From positions 1-33,178 of the forward strand of contig JANBRJ010000133.1 in NCBI GenBank assembly GCA_027577595.1: a stretch of DNA of 33,178 nucleotides. The letters are read 5' to 3'. The position numbers and the translations under genes are program-made. The stretch is from Coemansia sp. RSA 487. Lineage: Eukaryota; Kickxellomycota; Kickxellomycetes; Kickxellales; Kickxellaceae. Shown here piece after piece: positions 18,618-28,403 of the stretch. Every line of letters starts with the position of its first letter. Position 1 is the first letter of the stretch. A model generated the notes under the pieces. That model was not told the origin of the DNA. It saw only the letters and a list, made by a program, of their open reading frames with translations, and made no database searches.

Positions 18618-19104
18618 ACTTTGTAATTAGATAAAAATGAACAAGTAATACATGTGATACAAATGCAAAACGGAGGGAAAGAAACAAGTTCAACTAAAAC
18701 TTACAACGAAACTAAAAAAGGTTAGCATTTGTTCGTTGAATAAAACGGTAATTATTAGTTTTACTTTATATAAAGAGCTTCATATTTAAGAGCTTATTAT
18801 AGCTCCAACGCATACACAGACATTGAGCAAGCCAAAATTTATATTTAGGGATGTTTCACGCTATAAATAAATTTTTCTGAAAACGAGTAGAAGAGCTGGG
18901 GTATAAAGCAGCACAAAGTGTTTCCTTGCTTAATGTACAATGCCATGTAAACGGGTCGGCAAGGCTTGAAAGTATAGACATAGCCAATGTCTGGTAAGTT
19001 TGCCTTCCCTTTGCACTTTCAATAGTATCCACATGTGAGTGAGTAATCGGTAGTTTTAAAAAAATTGCATAAAAAAAGAGTTGTGCTACTTTGCCACTCT
19101 CCTT
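18618..19104. other. Intergenic region between F-box paralogues 2 and 3
   Basis: 487 bp of AT-rich sequence holding the copy 2 promoter and copy 3 3' region. It has a TATATAAA-like box near 18770. It is equal in length to the region between copies 1 and 2, but I could not align the two by eye. No gene or RNA is seen. Confidence 0.4.
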
Positions 19105-20643
19105 TCAGCGTTGTGAATTGTAGAAAACGACGGATTTCAATGATTTGATACTCCTGATCATAAACCTGGCGAGTTCCCCGGATAGATTTTGCAAACGGCC
19201 ATTTTTTAGTTCAAAGTCATATTCAAAATGCTTGAGCCTGCACTCGATAGGGCTTGGTAAAGAAGAATCGCATAGCCCTGAAACAACAAACAAGCCATCT
19301 TCCTGTTCTTCCACAACAATATTTTCAACTCTTAGTGATAAAAGATTTGGGAGCGCAGAGCCTAGGAGTGTTAATACGCTTTCAAACGACAATGGTATGT
19401 TGATGAAAAGCCGGGTTACCCGTGGCCAGTTAATTTTCTGAACTACTCCGTCAAAGGGACCATCAATATGCGCTGATACACTTTGGTAGACCAATTTTTT
19501 GTTGCTTTGCAGATCGTTGATAAAGTCTATATCATCGATTGTTCCCTCTGAGCTGTATCTTTCATAACACCCTGCAAACATTTTCTTGGCTGTATCAGAC
19601 AAACTAAAGCCAAAGAATTCAAAGCGCATATCGGTCAAAGTAAAAAACTCAAGAATCTTGAACACTTTAGGCGCAGACATGGCTGCAAGAAGTGAACAAG
19701 TAAAGGGGCACAGCCTTACCTTCATTACACGGAGCCTTGGGGCATCTAAGACATAGTTGAATTTGTTTCTTGGTACACCTGATTCATCATTGTCATTATC
19801 ATCACCATCTTCTTCTTCTTCTGGCATATACCACACATCGACAAACATGTGTTCAAGAGTAGGAAAATGCAAAACCCTGTCATCCGTAGAGGCTTTTGAC
19901 ACAAATATGCTCCAATCAAACGACTTGTCAATGCCTGCCAGTTCCAGCTTTGTTAAGCAGTTTGGAGTAACTCTAGGGAGAGCACCAGAATCTGGATACC
20001 ACCAAATACTTAAATCAGATAGTGAGCTGGTAAAAGTCGTTTCAGGCGTTAACGACAGCGAGTTCACTTCCACTTTTACAAGCTGTGATGCATACTGCTT
20101 AACCAACGCACTTTCAAAAACCAGCCCAGCATTCTCGGCGATGTTGATGTGACAGTGCAATGTTGTTACATTTGGCAGGAATATTTTCATGAATCTGGTT
20201 ATTTCCTGTAGCTTTTCGGTTTCAAGTGATGCGTTTTCTGTATCACCCTCATCATCGTCATCATCGGTCGATAAGGCGCTAAAATCGACGTGCAAATGAA
20301 GAGAAGATACGCCATAAAATAAACCTTTATTCATTTGGATCTTTTCCAAAACATGTCGCAGGCGAGGTATTGGATCTTCGTCTTTGCTGTGCACCCAAAT
20401 GTTTAGTGCACGTGGATAGTGTACCATATTTTCTGTCATCAGGTCTATATTAGTCCGAACATTGTCAATATAGTCGATTGAGATCTTTCTGTAAACCATC
20501 GGCAGCGCAATGTGCCGCCATCTGTGGCAAACAGCCAATATTCTTAGTCGGTTAATCCAGTATCTGGTTCTGTAATGCCTTTCCTGGCAAATGAATCTGA
20601 GGATAGCAGTGAGAACCTCGGGCGGCAGGTCATTTATGTGCAT
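19105..20643 (-). CDS. F-box protein, tandem paralogue 3
   Basis: A 512-aa paralogue. The F-box is MHINDLPPEVLTAILRFICQ through LAVCHRWRHIALPMVYRK. It has two acidic insertions (a run of Asp near residue 130 and an EEEEDGDDNDNDES run before the shared motif) and the family motif YVLDAPRLRVMKVRLCPFTC, SLLAAMS. The in-frame triplet at 20718 is TTG, so the start is the ATG at 20643, which aligns with copy 2. A short Asp/Glu-rich repeat in the same place as in copy 2 marks a fast-changing loop. It is a single exon and the substrate is unknown. Confidence 0.85.
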   Translation of the reverse strand: MHINDLPPEVLTAILRFICQERHYRTRYWINRLRILAVCHRWRHIALPMVYRKISIDYIDNVRTNIDLMTENMVHYPRALNIWVHSKDEDPIPRLRHVLEKIQMNKGLFYGVSSLHLHVDFSALSTDDDDDEGDTENASLETEKLQEITRFMKIFLPNVTTLHCHINIAENAGLVFESALVKQYASQLVKVEVNSLSLTPETTFTSSLSDLSIWWYPDSGALPRVTPNCLTKLELAGIDKSFDWSIFVSKASTDDRVLHFPTLEHMFVDVWYMPEEEEDGDDNDNDESGVPRNKFNYVLDAPRLRVMKVRLCPFTCSLLAAMSAPKVFKILEFFTLTDMRFEFFGFSLSDTAKKMFAGCYERYSSEGTIDDIDFINDLQSNKKLVYQSVSAHIDGPFDGVVQKINWPRVTRLFINIPLSFESVLTLLGSALPNLLSLRVENIVVEEQEDGLFVVSGLCDSSLPSPIECRLKHFEYDFELKNGRLQNLSGELARFMIRSIKSLKSVVFYNSQR

Positions 20644-21138
20644 CGTTTGTAATAGAATATGAAAAATAGGCAAACTGGTAATAATTCGGGAGAAAAGAAA
20701 GATAAAGGGATGGGGCAAAAAGGCATAAAGGAAGCAATGTTTGTTCTGCTATCTTTATTGTATTTGGTGTATTTTTGGAAACAGAAATTGTTTAATTAGA
20801 ACTTTACAAAAAGATATGCTTAATTTAGAAGCCTGTAGATCTGTTATGCTGTGAGCTGGATATCCAGAATAGGCTGTTACTCGAATATGGATAGGTGGGT
20901 TTGAACGGCTACAGGCCATTGTGCTTGTATTTTTTTTTTTGGATACTGGAACAGTGTTAGATTTTAAGCATCAGCATGAAAAGAGCCTCCTAAACCACAG
21001 CAGTCTCACATATGCTTCCTCTTTACTGAAACCCGGCTATCCAAGAAGAGTTGTTGATGATTGAGGAGACAACTAAACCTGTTTTTTTTGGGCTTTGTGC
21101 TGGTTTCGATGCTTTTCATTTTTCAACGCTAAAACGTG

Positions 21139-21146
21139 TGACGTAA
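21139..21146 (+). promoter_or_regulatory. Possible bZIP (ATF/CREB-type) site
   Basis: TGACGTAA about 200 bp upstream of the transporter start. It matches the ATF/CREB family site, but an 8-bp match is weak evidence alone. Confidence 0.3.
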
Positions 21147-21165
21147 TTTTTTTTTGCACATCAGT

Positions 21166-21180
21166 CACCTAGTCTAGGTG
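21166..21180. promoter_or_regulatory. 15-bp palindrome upstream of the transporter gene
   Basis: CACCTAG-T-CTAGGTG is a perfect inverted repeat with a single central base, 167 bp before the ATG. It could be a dimeric regulator site; the factor is unknown. Confidence 0.35.
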
Positions 21181-21346
21181 CTTGGTTTTGTCTACCAGTC
21201 TTCTTTTCAGTGTTGGTCAGACAAGCTGGGCCAAACAAATGGCGCCACTTTCTTTTCTTTATCCCACTTCCGCATATCACTCATGGGTTTTCTTACTCTT
21301 TTATATTTTACTTTTAATTACTAGTAATTAAGAAATTGTACTTATA

Positions 21347-22813
21347 ATGACAGGATTTAAGGATTCCACAGATGCTACTGCGACGGAGCCGATGGCCCGT
21401 GCGGACCACGAGCGGCTTTCGGAAGACGCATCAGAGCTGACGTTTGAGATGAACAGCAACGACAGAAGTGCCGAGAACAACAGGGGGTCGCCGTCAGGAT
21501 ACCAACCGATGCAAACAGACGAGCAGCAGCAGCAGGCAGCAAACTTGGACAATGTGCAGGTGTACAGCAGCGGAAAGGGCGCGTCGATGCTGTCGAGTCT
21601 GTTCAACATGACAAACGCAATCATCGGAGCTGGAGTTATTGGGCTTCCGTATGCAATGCGGAAGGCGGGGCTCCTGGTGGGGCTCGTGATGATTGTTGGA
21701 CTGGCGCTGCTGGTGGACTGGACTCTGCGGATACTGGCGCTCAACTCCAAGCTGTCGGGGCGGCAAACGTACCAAGGGCTAGTGGAATACTGCTTCGGGC
21801 GGTGGGGCCTGCTGGCAAGCTCGCTGTTCCAGGGGATGATGGCTGGAGGCGGAATGGCGTCGTTTATAGTCATTGTCGGCGATACGCTGCCGCACGTGCT
21901 GAGCGCGCTTATGCCGTCGGTAAGCGAAACAGGGTTTGGACAGGTGGTGTTTTCGCGGCGGTTCGTGGTAGCCTTCTTTGTCATATTCCTGGCATACCCG
22001 CTGTCGCTGTACCGCGATGTCGGCAAGCTGGGCAAAACCAGTGCGTTTGCAGTTGTGGCGATGTGCACAATCATCGTGTCAGTCATCGTCGAGGCGCCGC
22101 AGATTGCGCCAGAGCTGCGTGCCGATCCAGGAACACCCGTGGCATTGGCCAACACAGGTGTGTTCCAAGCGATGGGCGTCATTACGTTTGCCTTTGTGTG
22201 CCACCACAACAGCTTCATGATCTACGGGTCGCTGCGCAAACCCACGCTGAACCGGTACTTTGAAGTCGTGCATTTGGCTACCGGCATTGCAACCGTTGCT
22301 AGCCTCGTCATGGCTGCCTTCGGGTACCTCAGCTTCCGTGACAAGGCGCAAGGCAACGTGTTGAACAATTTCGCGCAAGACAATTTCTTGATCAACATTG
22401 CGCGCTTCCTTTTCGCACTCAACATGATTACAACGTTCCCGATGGAAACGCTGGTTGCGCGCGAAGTCGTTGACTTGCTAATGTTCCGCGACAAGCCATT
22501 TTCGATGGCCCGCCATGTTTTGATCACCACCGTTTTGTGCGGAGCTGGACTGGTTGTTGGCGAAACCGTGTGCAACTTGGGCGTGCTTCTAGAGCTGACT
22601 GGCGGCATGTCGGCTTCATTTCTGGCGTTCATCTTGCCGTCCGCTTGCTTCATCCGCTTGTCGTCGTCGACGTCGCCTGTCTTTTCCTTGCGTACACTGC
22701 CACACTGGCTGTGCATAGTCTTTGGGTTTGTCGTCATGATAATGAGCACCGTGCTCAGCATTCGCCATGCGGCTACCAATAATAATGACCCCGCAGGCAG
22801 TTGCTGGGGTTGA
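21347..22813 (+). CDS. Amino-acid/auxin permease-family transporter (AVT/SLC38-like)
   Basis: A 488-aa member of the amino-acid transporter Pfam family (Aa_trans), closest in style to yeast Avt2/Avt6/Avt7-type vacuolar transporters and animal SLC38A7/A8/A11. A hydrophilic, Gln-containing N-terminus of about 75 residues precedes the hallmark first span, SLFNMTNAIIGAGVIGLPYA. About ten further membrane spans follow, with the family-typical VITFAFVCHHNSFMIYGSL in the middle and FPMETLVAREVVDLL near span 8. It probably moves neutral amino acids across the vacuolar or other endomembrane by proton coupling; substrate and direction cannot be read from sequence. It is a single exon with a short C-terminal tail. 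Confidence 0.88.
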   Translation: MTGFKDSTDATATEPMARADHERLSEDASELTFEMNSNDRSAENNRGSPSGYQPMQTDEQQQQAANLDNVQVYSSGKGASMLSSLFNMTNAIIGAGVIGLPYAMRKAGLLVGLVMIVGLALLVDWTLRILALNSKLSGRQTYQGLVEYCFGRWGLLASSLFQGMMAGGGMASFIVIVGDTLPHVLSALMPSVSETGFGQVVFSRRFVVAFFVIFLAYPLSLYRDVGKLGKTSAFAVVAMCTIIVSVIVEAPQIAPELRADPGTPVALANTGVFQAMGVITFAFVCHHNSFMIYGSLRKPTLNRYFEVVHLATGIATVASLVMAAFGYLSFRDKAQGNVLNNFAQDNFLINIARFLFALNMITTFPMETLVAREVVDLLMFRDKPFSMARHVLITTVLCGAGLVVGETVCNLGVLLELTGGMSASFLAFILPSACFIRLSSSTSPVFSLRTLPHWLCIVFGFVVMIMSTVLSIRHAATNNNDPAGSCWG

Positions 22814-23093
22814 GTAATTTGATTTTTATTTTATCATCGTAGATTAATAGCGTATTAAATCAGTCCCCTCCTAAAAAAATCTAAAAGCGGGGGGATGAGG
22901 TGATTGGCCATTGCATTTTAAACGTAAACAAAAAACGTTTTTCCCGCTCGTTGTTGATGATAAAATTGCCTTTCCTCCCCTCCCAAAAAATCCAAACAAT
23001 ACTTTCTTTTTCTTCTTTATTTCTCTTTACTCCCCGCCTCTTTTTTTATATTCTAGTTTACAAATATTATCTACGCTATCTGTTTTTCTAACA

Positions 23094-26000
23094 ATGTCTA
23101 AACACAACAGCAGGCTCAGTATTATCGACAAGGAAAAGGACACCAATATTCAGGTGGTCGTCCGTTGCAGGCAAGTTTTATTCCATTTGAACCTCTAACC
23201 GCCAAAATAGAAAACAATTATAATATATGGTAACTAAACAAATACACGCCCTTTATTCGTTTTCTATAGAGATGCTCCGGTGCGTCAAGGCCGAACAAAC
23301 ACATCGGTGGTTGTGCCCCCACTGTACGGCCAGGACGTCAAGATAGATGGGCCACCTACGGTTGCGCGAACCTACCACTTTGACGGGGTGTTTGGGCCCA
23401 AGGCAACACAAGAAAACGTGTACGACAAGATTGTCAACCCGATACTCAACGAAGTGATGCAAGGATACAACTGCACGATTTTTGCATACGGGCAGACGGG
23501 AACCGGCAAGACATACACGATGGAAGGAGACCTCGAGATACCAGGCTCTTCTACTGGTACAATGGGAATAGGCACCCCGCAGGTATCGCGGATTCCAACA
23601 CCTGCATCTTCATCCACATCATCGCCTCCGCCCACACTGCCTCCCAACTTGGGAAACGATCTACTGAGCAGTACACGGATGTCGTCGCAGGCCGGCATTA
23701 TCCCACGCACCCTATCCAACATGTTTTATGCACTGGAGAAGAACTCTGCCGAGTACTATGTGCGCGTGTCTTATCTAGAGCTATACAACGAGGAGCTACG
23801 TGATTTGCTTTCCGGAGTAGATGTAACGGATACCAAGAATGGACCGCGGTTCAACTATGATATCCCCACAGGCCATCTAAAGGTATACGAATCAGGCACC
23901 GACAAAGGTGTGGTGATCCAGGGCCTGGAAGAGCGAATCGTCAGTAATGCGCGGGACGCCATTGCGCTGATGCAGGCCGGAGCGATGCGGCGCAAAGTGG
24001 CCGCTACCAAGTGTAACGACTCGAGTTCGAGATCCCATGCCATTTTCACTATCACTGTATTTGTGCGCGAAAGGGCGGTCACGGTGGATGGCGAGGATAT
24101 TGTCAAGCTGGGCAAACTCAACTTGGTCGACCTTGCGGGAAGTGAAAACATTGGGCGCAGCGGTGCGCAAGGTATGCGTGCTCAGGAGGCCGGTAACATC
24201 AACAAATCTCTTTTGGTTCTTGGCCGTGTTATCAATGCGCTGGTTGAACGCAACAGCTACGTGCCGTACAGGGATAGCAAGCTGACATATATTTTGAAGG
24301 ATTCGCTGGGCGGACGGACACGCACATGCATGATCGCCACAATGAGTACGGCTCCTGACAACATCGAGGAGACCATCAAGACGCTCCAATATGCATCGCA
24401 AGCTAAAGGCATTCGCAACCGACCGGTGGCCAACAAAAAGGTATCGAAATCGGAGATTGTCCACGACATGCAGTTGCAGATCGAGCAGCTGCGCAAGGAT
24501 CTGGATGCAGCACGCGATGGCACTGGCTTCTTCATCACCCGCGACACGTACGAGGAGCTGACAAAGGATGCAAAGGCCTCCAAGGAGATCGTTGACGAAT
24601 GGAAGCAGCGCGTAGCGTTATGGGAAGAGGAGATGATGCGCATGAACAAACGGTGTGCGGATCTTTCCAAGGACAACGATGGTTTGGAGCAACAGCTCCA
24701 GACCACAAGAGGTGCTCTGGGCTTGGCTAACCAGGAAATCGATACGCTGCGTGTTGATTTGCGTCATCGTGGAATACTGACCAAGGCACACGCAATGCAC
24801 GAGGAGAAGCTGGACGGAACAGCACGGCTGTTGCGCCAGTCGCTTGTATCGGCTACCGGCGATGTCCAGGGTTTGCACGGCAAAGTGGCGCGCATGGCTG
24901 AGCGGGAGCACTTGAATCTGGTTTCTGTTGAAACCATCAGCCGCCTTGTTGCTGCAGAGTCCGCCAAAACCACTTCTGCTATGCTTGGCTATGGTGACCG
25001 TGCCAAGCAACAGACGGACCAGCTCCTCGCTACGCTGAGCGACCGCGTGGGCCACGAGTTCGAGTCAACTGTTCATCAGAATATGCAGCAGCATGCAGAA
25101 GCGCTCAAACGGGAGCTCGAGTCCCTTGTTGCGCGTTCGTCGGATGATTCGGCCAAGACCAGCGATATTGCCAAACAGTCGGCGGATGCAGTTGATGCGC
25201 TTCTTTGCCAATTAGACGAGTCCGTCCAAAGGATGCTGGTGTCGGCGTGCTCTGAAGCATGTTCCGAACTCGTGCAGTCCATAGACGAACTGACCACACA
25301 GCAGCGGCAGACTGTCAGCGAGAGCGTTTCGCAAATCAACGCATCGCTGGCATCGTCTGTTTCTGAAGCTACCGATGTTATCAGCAAATCTAACGAATAC
25401 GTGCGTGGTGTAGTTGAGTGGATGGCGCAGGAGATGAGAAACCAAGAAACAAAGACTCGCGCGTATGTGCAACAGATGCAAGCGCAGATAGAAGGAGCAG
25501 CCACCGAATCGCGCACAATGGATGAACAGTTGCTTGGAGCTGTAACCAAGCTTGTTGAGGAGCGTCGCCAGCGGCAGAGCGTTGCGTTTGGCAATCTGAC
25601 ACAGTCAATCGACGGGCATGTATCCGAGCAGGCAGAGCGCCGCACAGAGGTTGCGCAACAGATGACGCAATTGGATAACAATATGAGCTCCTCGTCAAAG
25701 ACCCTTGCTTCTGCACTGCAGGGCGCCCAGGGTCAAGCTATGGAGCTACTGCACGTATCCCAAGGATCCACCGAAACATCAGCCACTGCCATCGGCAAAG
25801 CAGCACAAGCGCACAGTGTCAAAGTGTCGCATGCCATGGACGCCTTTATCCGCGGTCCCCTCAACGAGATGCAGGGCGGTGCACGGAGTACGGTTACCCA
25901 GACGACGGGTCGCGTAACCGAGCTGCTTTCGAAATCGGCCGAAGCACTCAACGCCCATGCACATGCCATATCAGCCCATTCTTCGGAGATGCAGGGAACC

Positions 26001-26669
26001 GCCGAAGGAGCGCTGCAGACGTGGCGCGACGCACGTGTCCATTTGGATACGCTGGCGCAGACGCAGGCGCAAGAGCGGTCAATGTTTACTGCTGAGCTGG
26101 GAAGCAGCATCGGCGCCATTGCTGAAGTTACCGAGCGCGAGGCCAAATCGGGCATCCGTGCAACCGTCTCTGGTGGATCGACTCCTCCGCGCAAGCGCAG
26201 ATACCCGGCAGTCGACCAATGGAACGTCACTCGCGAGCACGAGTACATTCTTAGCAAACTTGCATCGAGCGATAACTCTGAGTCATTGGAGGACGACCTT
26301 GCGTGGACCGGCGTGCAAGCGGAGCAAATGGACTTTTCAGCTAGCAGCCCGATACACGAGGAGCAGCCAGAGCCAGAGGAAGAGGATCAAAAGATGGAGG
26401 AATGTGGAGGCCCTACTTCTCCTCGCATGCTCAAGCGGTCGTCTGACAATGCTGCTTCCCCGTTTATTGATGGCTCTGAGGAGCACCATCCAGCGCAACG
26501 CCCATGCACCCGAACCAAAAGCAACAAGAAACGTAGCGATACTTTGGCGGAGAAACAGGAGCTGGATGTTGATGATGTATTAGCGTCGGCTATTCCTGCG
26601 CCCCCCATCAATAGCAACGGTTCACGGTTACCAGTTCCTCGCCGCTCAACTCGCCGGACTCGCGCATAA
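23094..26669 (+). CDS. Kinesin-5 (BimC/Eg5/Cut7 class) spindle motor, two exons
   Basis: A plus-end tetrameric motor that slides antiparallel microtubules apart in the mitotic spindle. Exons 23094-23170 and 23270-26669 give 1158 aa. Exon 1 ends in NIQVVVRCR, the usual kinesin-5 first beta-strand, and exon 2 continues in frame. The motor shows P-loop GQTGTGKT (about 100-107), switch I NDSSSRSH, switch II DLAGSE and the neck start QAKGIRNRPVANKK. A coiled-coil stalk follows. The BimC box, with a Cdk-type Thr in STPPRKRRYP, lies near residues 996-1005, and there is a basic tail. Unusually, a Pro/Ser/Thr-rich insertion of about 52 residues occupies the loop-5 region (115-166). The 280-bp upstream space is CT-rich. 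Confidence 0.93.
23171..23269 (+). other. GC-AG intron in the kinesin-5 gene
   Basis: A 99-nt intron beginning GCAAGT and ending CTATAG. A good branch site, TAACTAAAC, lies near 23230-23238. Exon 1 leaves two bases (AG) and exon 2 begins with A, completing an Arg codon within the conserved VVVRCR segment. Using the GT four bases later would put exon 2 out of frame. The donor is therefore the minor GC class. Confidence 0.85.
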
Positions 26670-26938
26670 TCTCTATTTTTTTGTCTGGTGGCTTTTGTTC
26701 TGTTTTCCAGTCTCTTGTATAGTTTTACATTATGTTTGTCTCTTTAATTGTGGCGCTTTTCGATTATCATTTTTATACTAAATTTTCATTTCTTTCATTT
26801 TTGACAGCGGTTTGTGACATCTTGGCAGCAACAATCAATGTCTCGCTTTTTATAATATTTAAGTGCAGAGATCTTTTGATGTATTTTTTTCTTCCAGCTA
26901 TACTCTTCGTTTTATTAATCTTTTTATTTAGAGCAAAG

Positions 26939-28240
26939 ATGTTGGGCGAACAAGCTTTTGCGGAGCTGGACTTGCTTCCTTTTGAAAAGTTCTTCCGTGC
27001 GTACATCGGGTTTCACTGGTTCTATGCAACGGAAGCATCGAGATCAGCGACCGAAATGTGCGCAAAGCTGCAAGATGGAGTAGACAGGACAATCGAGGCA
27101 ACACCTGTGTTATCTGGGGTTCTGAAAGAGGATGGTGAGCGCGTATACGTATCCTACAACAAAGATACTAAAGTCAAAGTGCAATTGATACGCCTATCCC
27201 ACACGTATAAGGAGATTAGCAAGAGGAGATTCGACCAGAACGCCTTTAAGCAGCTGTTCATGGATCAGCAAATGTTGCTGAGTGCGATGCCTGGGATTAC
27301 CAATGTACCTGTTCTACAAGTGCAGCTGTTTTGGCTCCAAGACAACCATTGGGCGGTGGGTGTTTTGTGCCACCACGTATTGGCCGACGCCTTTGCCACT
27401 TTGCAAGTAGCGCAAAGTATTACAAATGCATCTAGAGGGTTGGATCCGCTGTGTTTGGATGCTGATCGCAATGTGGTCAAAGGTGCACTACTTGCTCAAG
27501 CACCCCACGTTATCCCAACCATCAAGCATGTACGTGAGACATTCAATGGCAACCAAAATAATGGTATTTTGGACCAGGTTCCAAGGAGTCAGACGCGCCG
27601 TCGCCAGATCCATATCGCCAGGGACGCGATCAGTCGCTTGAAATCGCTACCGCCTGTACCGAACCACTACTACTCGACCAACTCGCTGGTCATGGCACTG
27701 ATGTGGCGCGCGTGGACCCGCATGTTAGTTTGCAGGGGCTCTAAATCAGAACACACTTATATGGGGTGGCCTATAGACATGAGGTCCCATGTACCAAGCA
27801 CCTCGCGCTACTTAGGTAACTTGTTCCTCCCTTATATGGGCCACGCGACCAAGCACTTTGTGCTAGACTGTCCGCTATCGCAAGTAGCTCAACATGTAGC
27901 CCAGCTGACCAAAGGCGCGTCGGTTGCTCAGCTGCGTGCGTTTGAGGATTCCGTTCGCGAAGGAGAACCTGATGTTCGGGGCATTTTGGAGCAGTCGGAC
28001 TCGCCGGCACTGTCATTCTCTAATATGACGCAGCTTCAGTTACATGAGGATATTAATGTCGCTGGTATCGGTAACAGCGCCGCCAGCGTGCAGATGTTGG
28101 CAATCGATGCGCCGATGATGATGTTTGCCATTAACGATGGCGCCGGCGGCATGCTTATTAACGTTGTGTTGCCTGACCATATAGCCAGTGCGCTTGCTGC
28201 TGATGCAGAGTTTGCCGATTATGCGGAGCTTGTGTATTGA
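26939..28240 (+). CDS. HXXXD-type acyltransferase (transferase family)
   Basis: A 433-aa protein of the BAHD/trichothecene-acetyltransferase-like transferase family, which moves an acyl group from CoA to a hydroxyl or amine. The catalytic motif His146-Val-Leu-Ala-Asp150 is in VGVLCHHVLADAFATLQ. The downstream YMGWPIDMRSHVPSTSRYLGNLFLPYM is the family's conserved structural segment (Asp-x-Arg, Gly-Asn). The second signature DFGWG is not found; the matching position reads NVAGIGNSA. The start is taken at 26939. An in-frame ATG at 26732 would add 69 residues of hydrophobic, T-rich sequence, which is more likely leader. The substrate is unknown; no biosynthetic cluster surrounds it. Confidence 0.78.
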   Translation: MLGEQAFAELDLLPFEKFFRAYIGFHWFYATEASRSATEMCAKLQDGVDRTIEATPVLSGVLKEDGERVYVSYNKDTKVKVQLIRLSHTYKEISKRRFDQNAFKQLFMDQQMLLSAMPGITNVPVLQVQLFWLQDNHWAVGVLCHHVLADAFATLQVAQSITNASRGLDPLCLDADRNVVKGALLAQAPHVIPTIKHVRETFNGNQNNGILDQVPRSQTRRRQIHIARDAISRLKSLPPVPNHYYSTNSLVMALMWRAWTRMLVCRGSKSEHTYMGWPIDMRSHVPSTSRYLGNLFLPYMGHATKHFVLDCPLSQVAQHVAQLTKGASVAQLRAFEDSVREGEPDVRGILEQSDSPALSFSNMTQLQLHEDINVAGIGNSAASVQMLAIDAPMMMFAINDGAGGMLINVVLPDHIASALAADAEFADYAELVY

Positions 28241-28403
28241 TCCATTCACAGATCAAGAAGATCGCAAATCAACCAAGAGATCCACTTCCTTTTTCGGTTC
28301 CATCAGCGAACGATAAACGCGTAGAGAAAACTCTTTTTACCTTCTCTTGCTCCTTCATCTTTTTTTATCTATTCTCAAATCACAGTTTAATTCAAAACAA
28401 GAA

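Larger units (their letters stand above)
20644..21346. promoter_or_regulatory. Divergent promoter region, F-box copy 3 and amino-acid transporter
   Basis: 703 bp between outward-facing starts with no accepted gene. About 200 bp before the transporter start are a bZIP-type TGACGTAA (21139-21146) and a 15-bp palindrome CACCTAGTCTAGGTG (21166-21180). Poly-T runs (about 20931-20940 and 21082-21089) are also present. No transposon or RNA gene is recognised. Confidence 0.5.

Noticed and set aside
20644-21346. tRNA or other RNA gene in the large intergenic space
   Set aside because: I looked for cloverleaf arms and internal promoter boxes by eye and found none convincing.
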